From: CAWJHE01 sp964614855
GTDB taxonomy: Bacteria > Chloroflexota > Anaerolineae > Anaerolineales > UBA4823
NCBI GenBank assembly: GCA_964614855.1
Contig: CAZTMX010000072.1
Location: 1-13,466, forward strand
Reading direction: 5' to 3'
DNA length: 13,466 bases
Every line of letters starts with the position of its first letter. Position 1 is the stretch's first letter. The notes beneath the pieces are model-generated. The model searched no databases, had not been told where the DNA came from, and was given only the letters and a program-made list of their open reading frames with translations. This document shows positions 13,208-13,466 of the stretch, in pieces. Both the position numbers and the translations under genes were made by a program.

Positions 13208-13466
13208 ATGGATATGACCGACGAATTAATTAATATTGAAAATTTACTGAGTGTATTAAGAAGCCGATTGTATGTTTATGATTTGCTCAGATATTTCTTT
13301 CAAAGACCACCCGATAAACAATTCTTGCTGGCTTTGATTAAAGACAGTAATTTTCTAGGCCTCACTAAGATTAGTAGCGGGGCGAGACTCATCGCTGAAT
13401 GTATCACATTTATTGCCAATGATGCATCTTCTTATCAGATGGACAGCCTGAACACAGAATACAACA
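13208..13466 (+). CDS. TorD/DmsD-like redox enzyme chaperone, N-terminal part (3' truncated by window edge)
   Basis: The frame from ATG 13208 (or ATG 13214) stays open to the window end, giving 86 complete codons. The sequence is helical and fits the start of the TorD/DmsD/NarJ-like chaperone family: an N-terminal helix with INIENLLSVLRSRLYVYDLL, then RYFFQRPPDKQFLLALI, and near the edge SYQMDSLNTEYN, where the family usually has an L-x-x-E-Y-x-R-L-F-V motif. These chaperones bind twin-arginine leaders and the catalytic subunit of molybdopterin oxidoreductases until the cofactor is inserted. It lies 158 nt after the regulator and supports a CISM-type respiratory operon continuing to the right. 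The ribosome site is weak. The assignment rests on pattern and context, not a full-length comparison. Confidence 0.65.
   Translation, partial: MDMTDELINIENLLSVLRSRLYVYDLLRYFFQRPPDKQFLLALIKDSNFLGLTKISSGARLIAECITFIANDASSYQMDSLNTEYN

Overview
The window looks like a chromosomal contig from a Chloroflexota bacterium, probably Anaerolineae. This is inferred from protein style (NBR1-type Ig-like lipoprotein with a Thr/Pro linker, VIT-vWA secreted protein, TPR protein, narrow-family redox proteins), not from a marker gene. It contains one 100-N scaffold gap (1367-1466) that interrupts a gene, and it is cut at both ends inside genes (a TPR protein on the left, a TorD/DmsD-like chaperone on the right).

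Left third (1-5246), envelope and secreted proteins: the end of a TPR protein (+) converges on an NBR1-Ig lipoprotein (-) across a bidirectional terminator. A divergent intergenic region then carries a near-consensus promoter preceded by 11-bp-phased repeats. It drives a small secreted six-cysteine protein of unknown function (+) that ends in a strong terminator. Next is a large VIT-vWA protein (-) with a 9 x 15 bp in-frame minisatellite inside its vWA domain and a C-terminal membrane anchor.

Middle (5417-8252), housekeeping: prfA (RF1) and prmC (RF glutamine methyltransferase) overlap by 8 nt and are followed by an ElyC/YdcF-type DUF218 membrane protein. The prmC 3' end is repeated as a perfect 22-bp direct repeat exactly 123 nt downstream, in the same frame.

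8403-9269 is the most striking locus. It is one reading frame for a peroxiredoxin fused to a C-terminal glutaredoxin-like domain, with an in-frame TGA at 8622-8624. The TGA sits exactly at the peroxidatic cysteine of the PxxxTxx[C] motif (codon 46). The frame stays open for 214 family-like codons after it, and a 15-bp stem-loop starts 9 nt after the TGA, with a second perfect 8-bp hairpin behind it. The simplest reading is a selenocysteine peroxiredoxin-glutaredoxin with a bSECIS-like element. A naive gene caller would split it into two ORFs or call it a pseudogene.

Right third (9347-13466): the DNA becomes visibly more AT-rich and holds a respiratory-type module. In order it encodes a 7TM-GAF-HisKA_3 histidine kinase, a DmsC-like membrane anchor, a NarL/LuxR response regulator and a TorD/DmsD-like chaperone. 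Together they suggest signal-controlled expression of a molybdopterin (DMSO-reductase superfamily) oxidoreductase whose catalytic genes probably lie to the right of the window.
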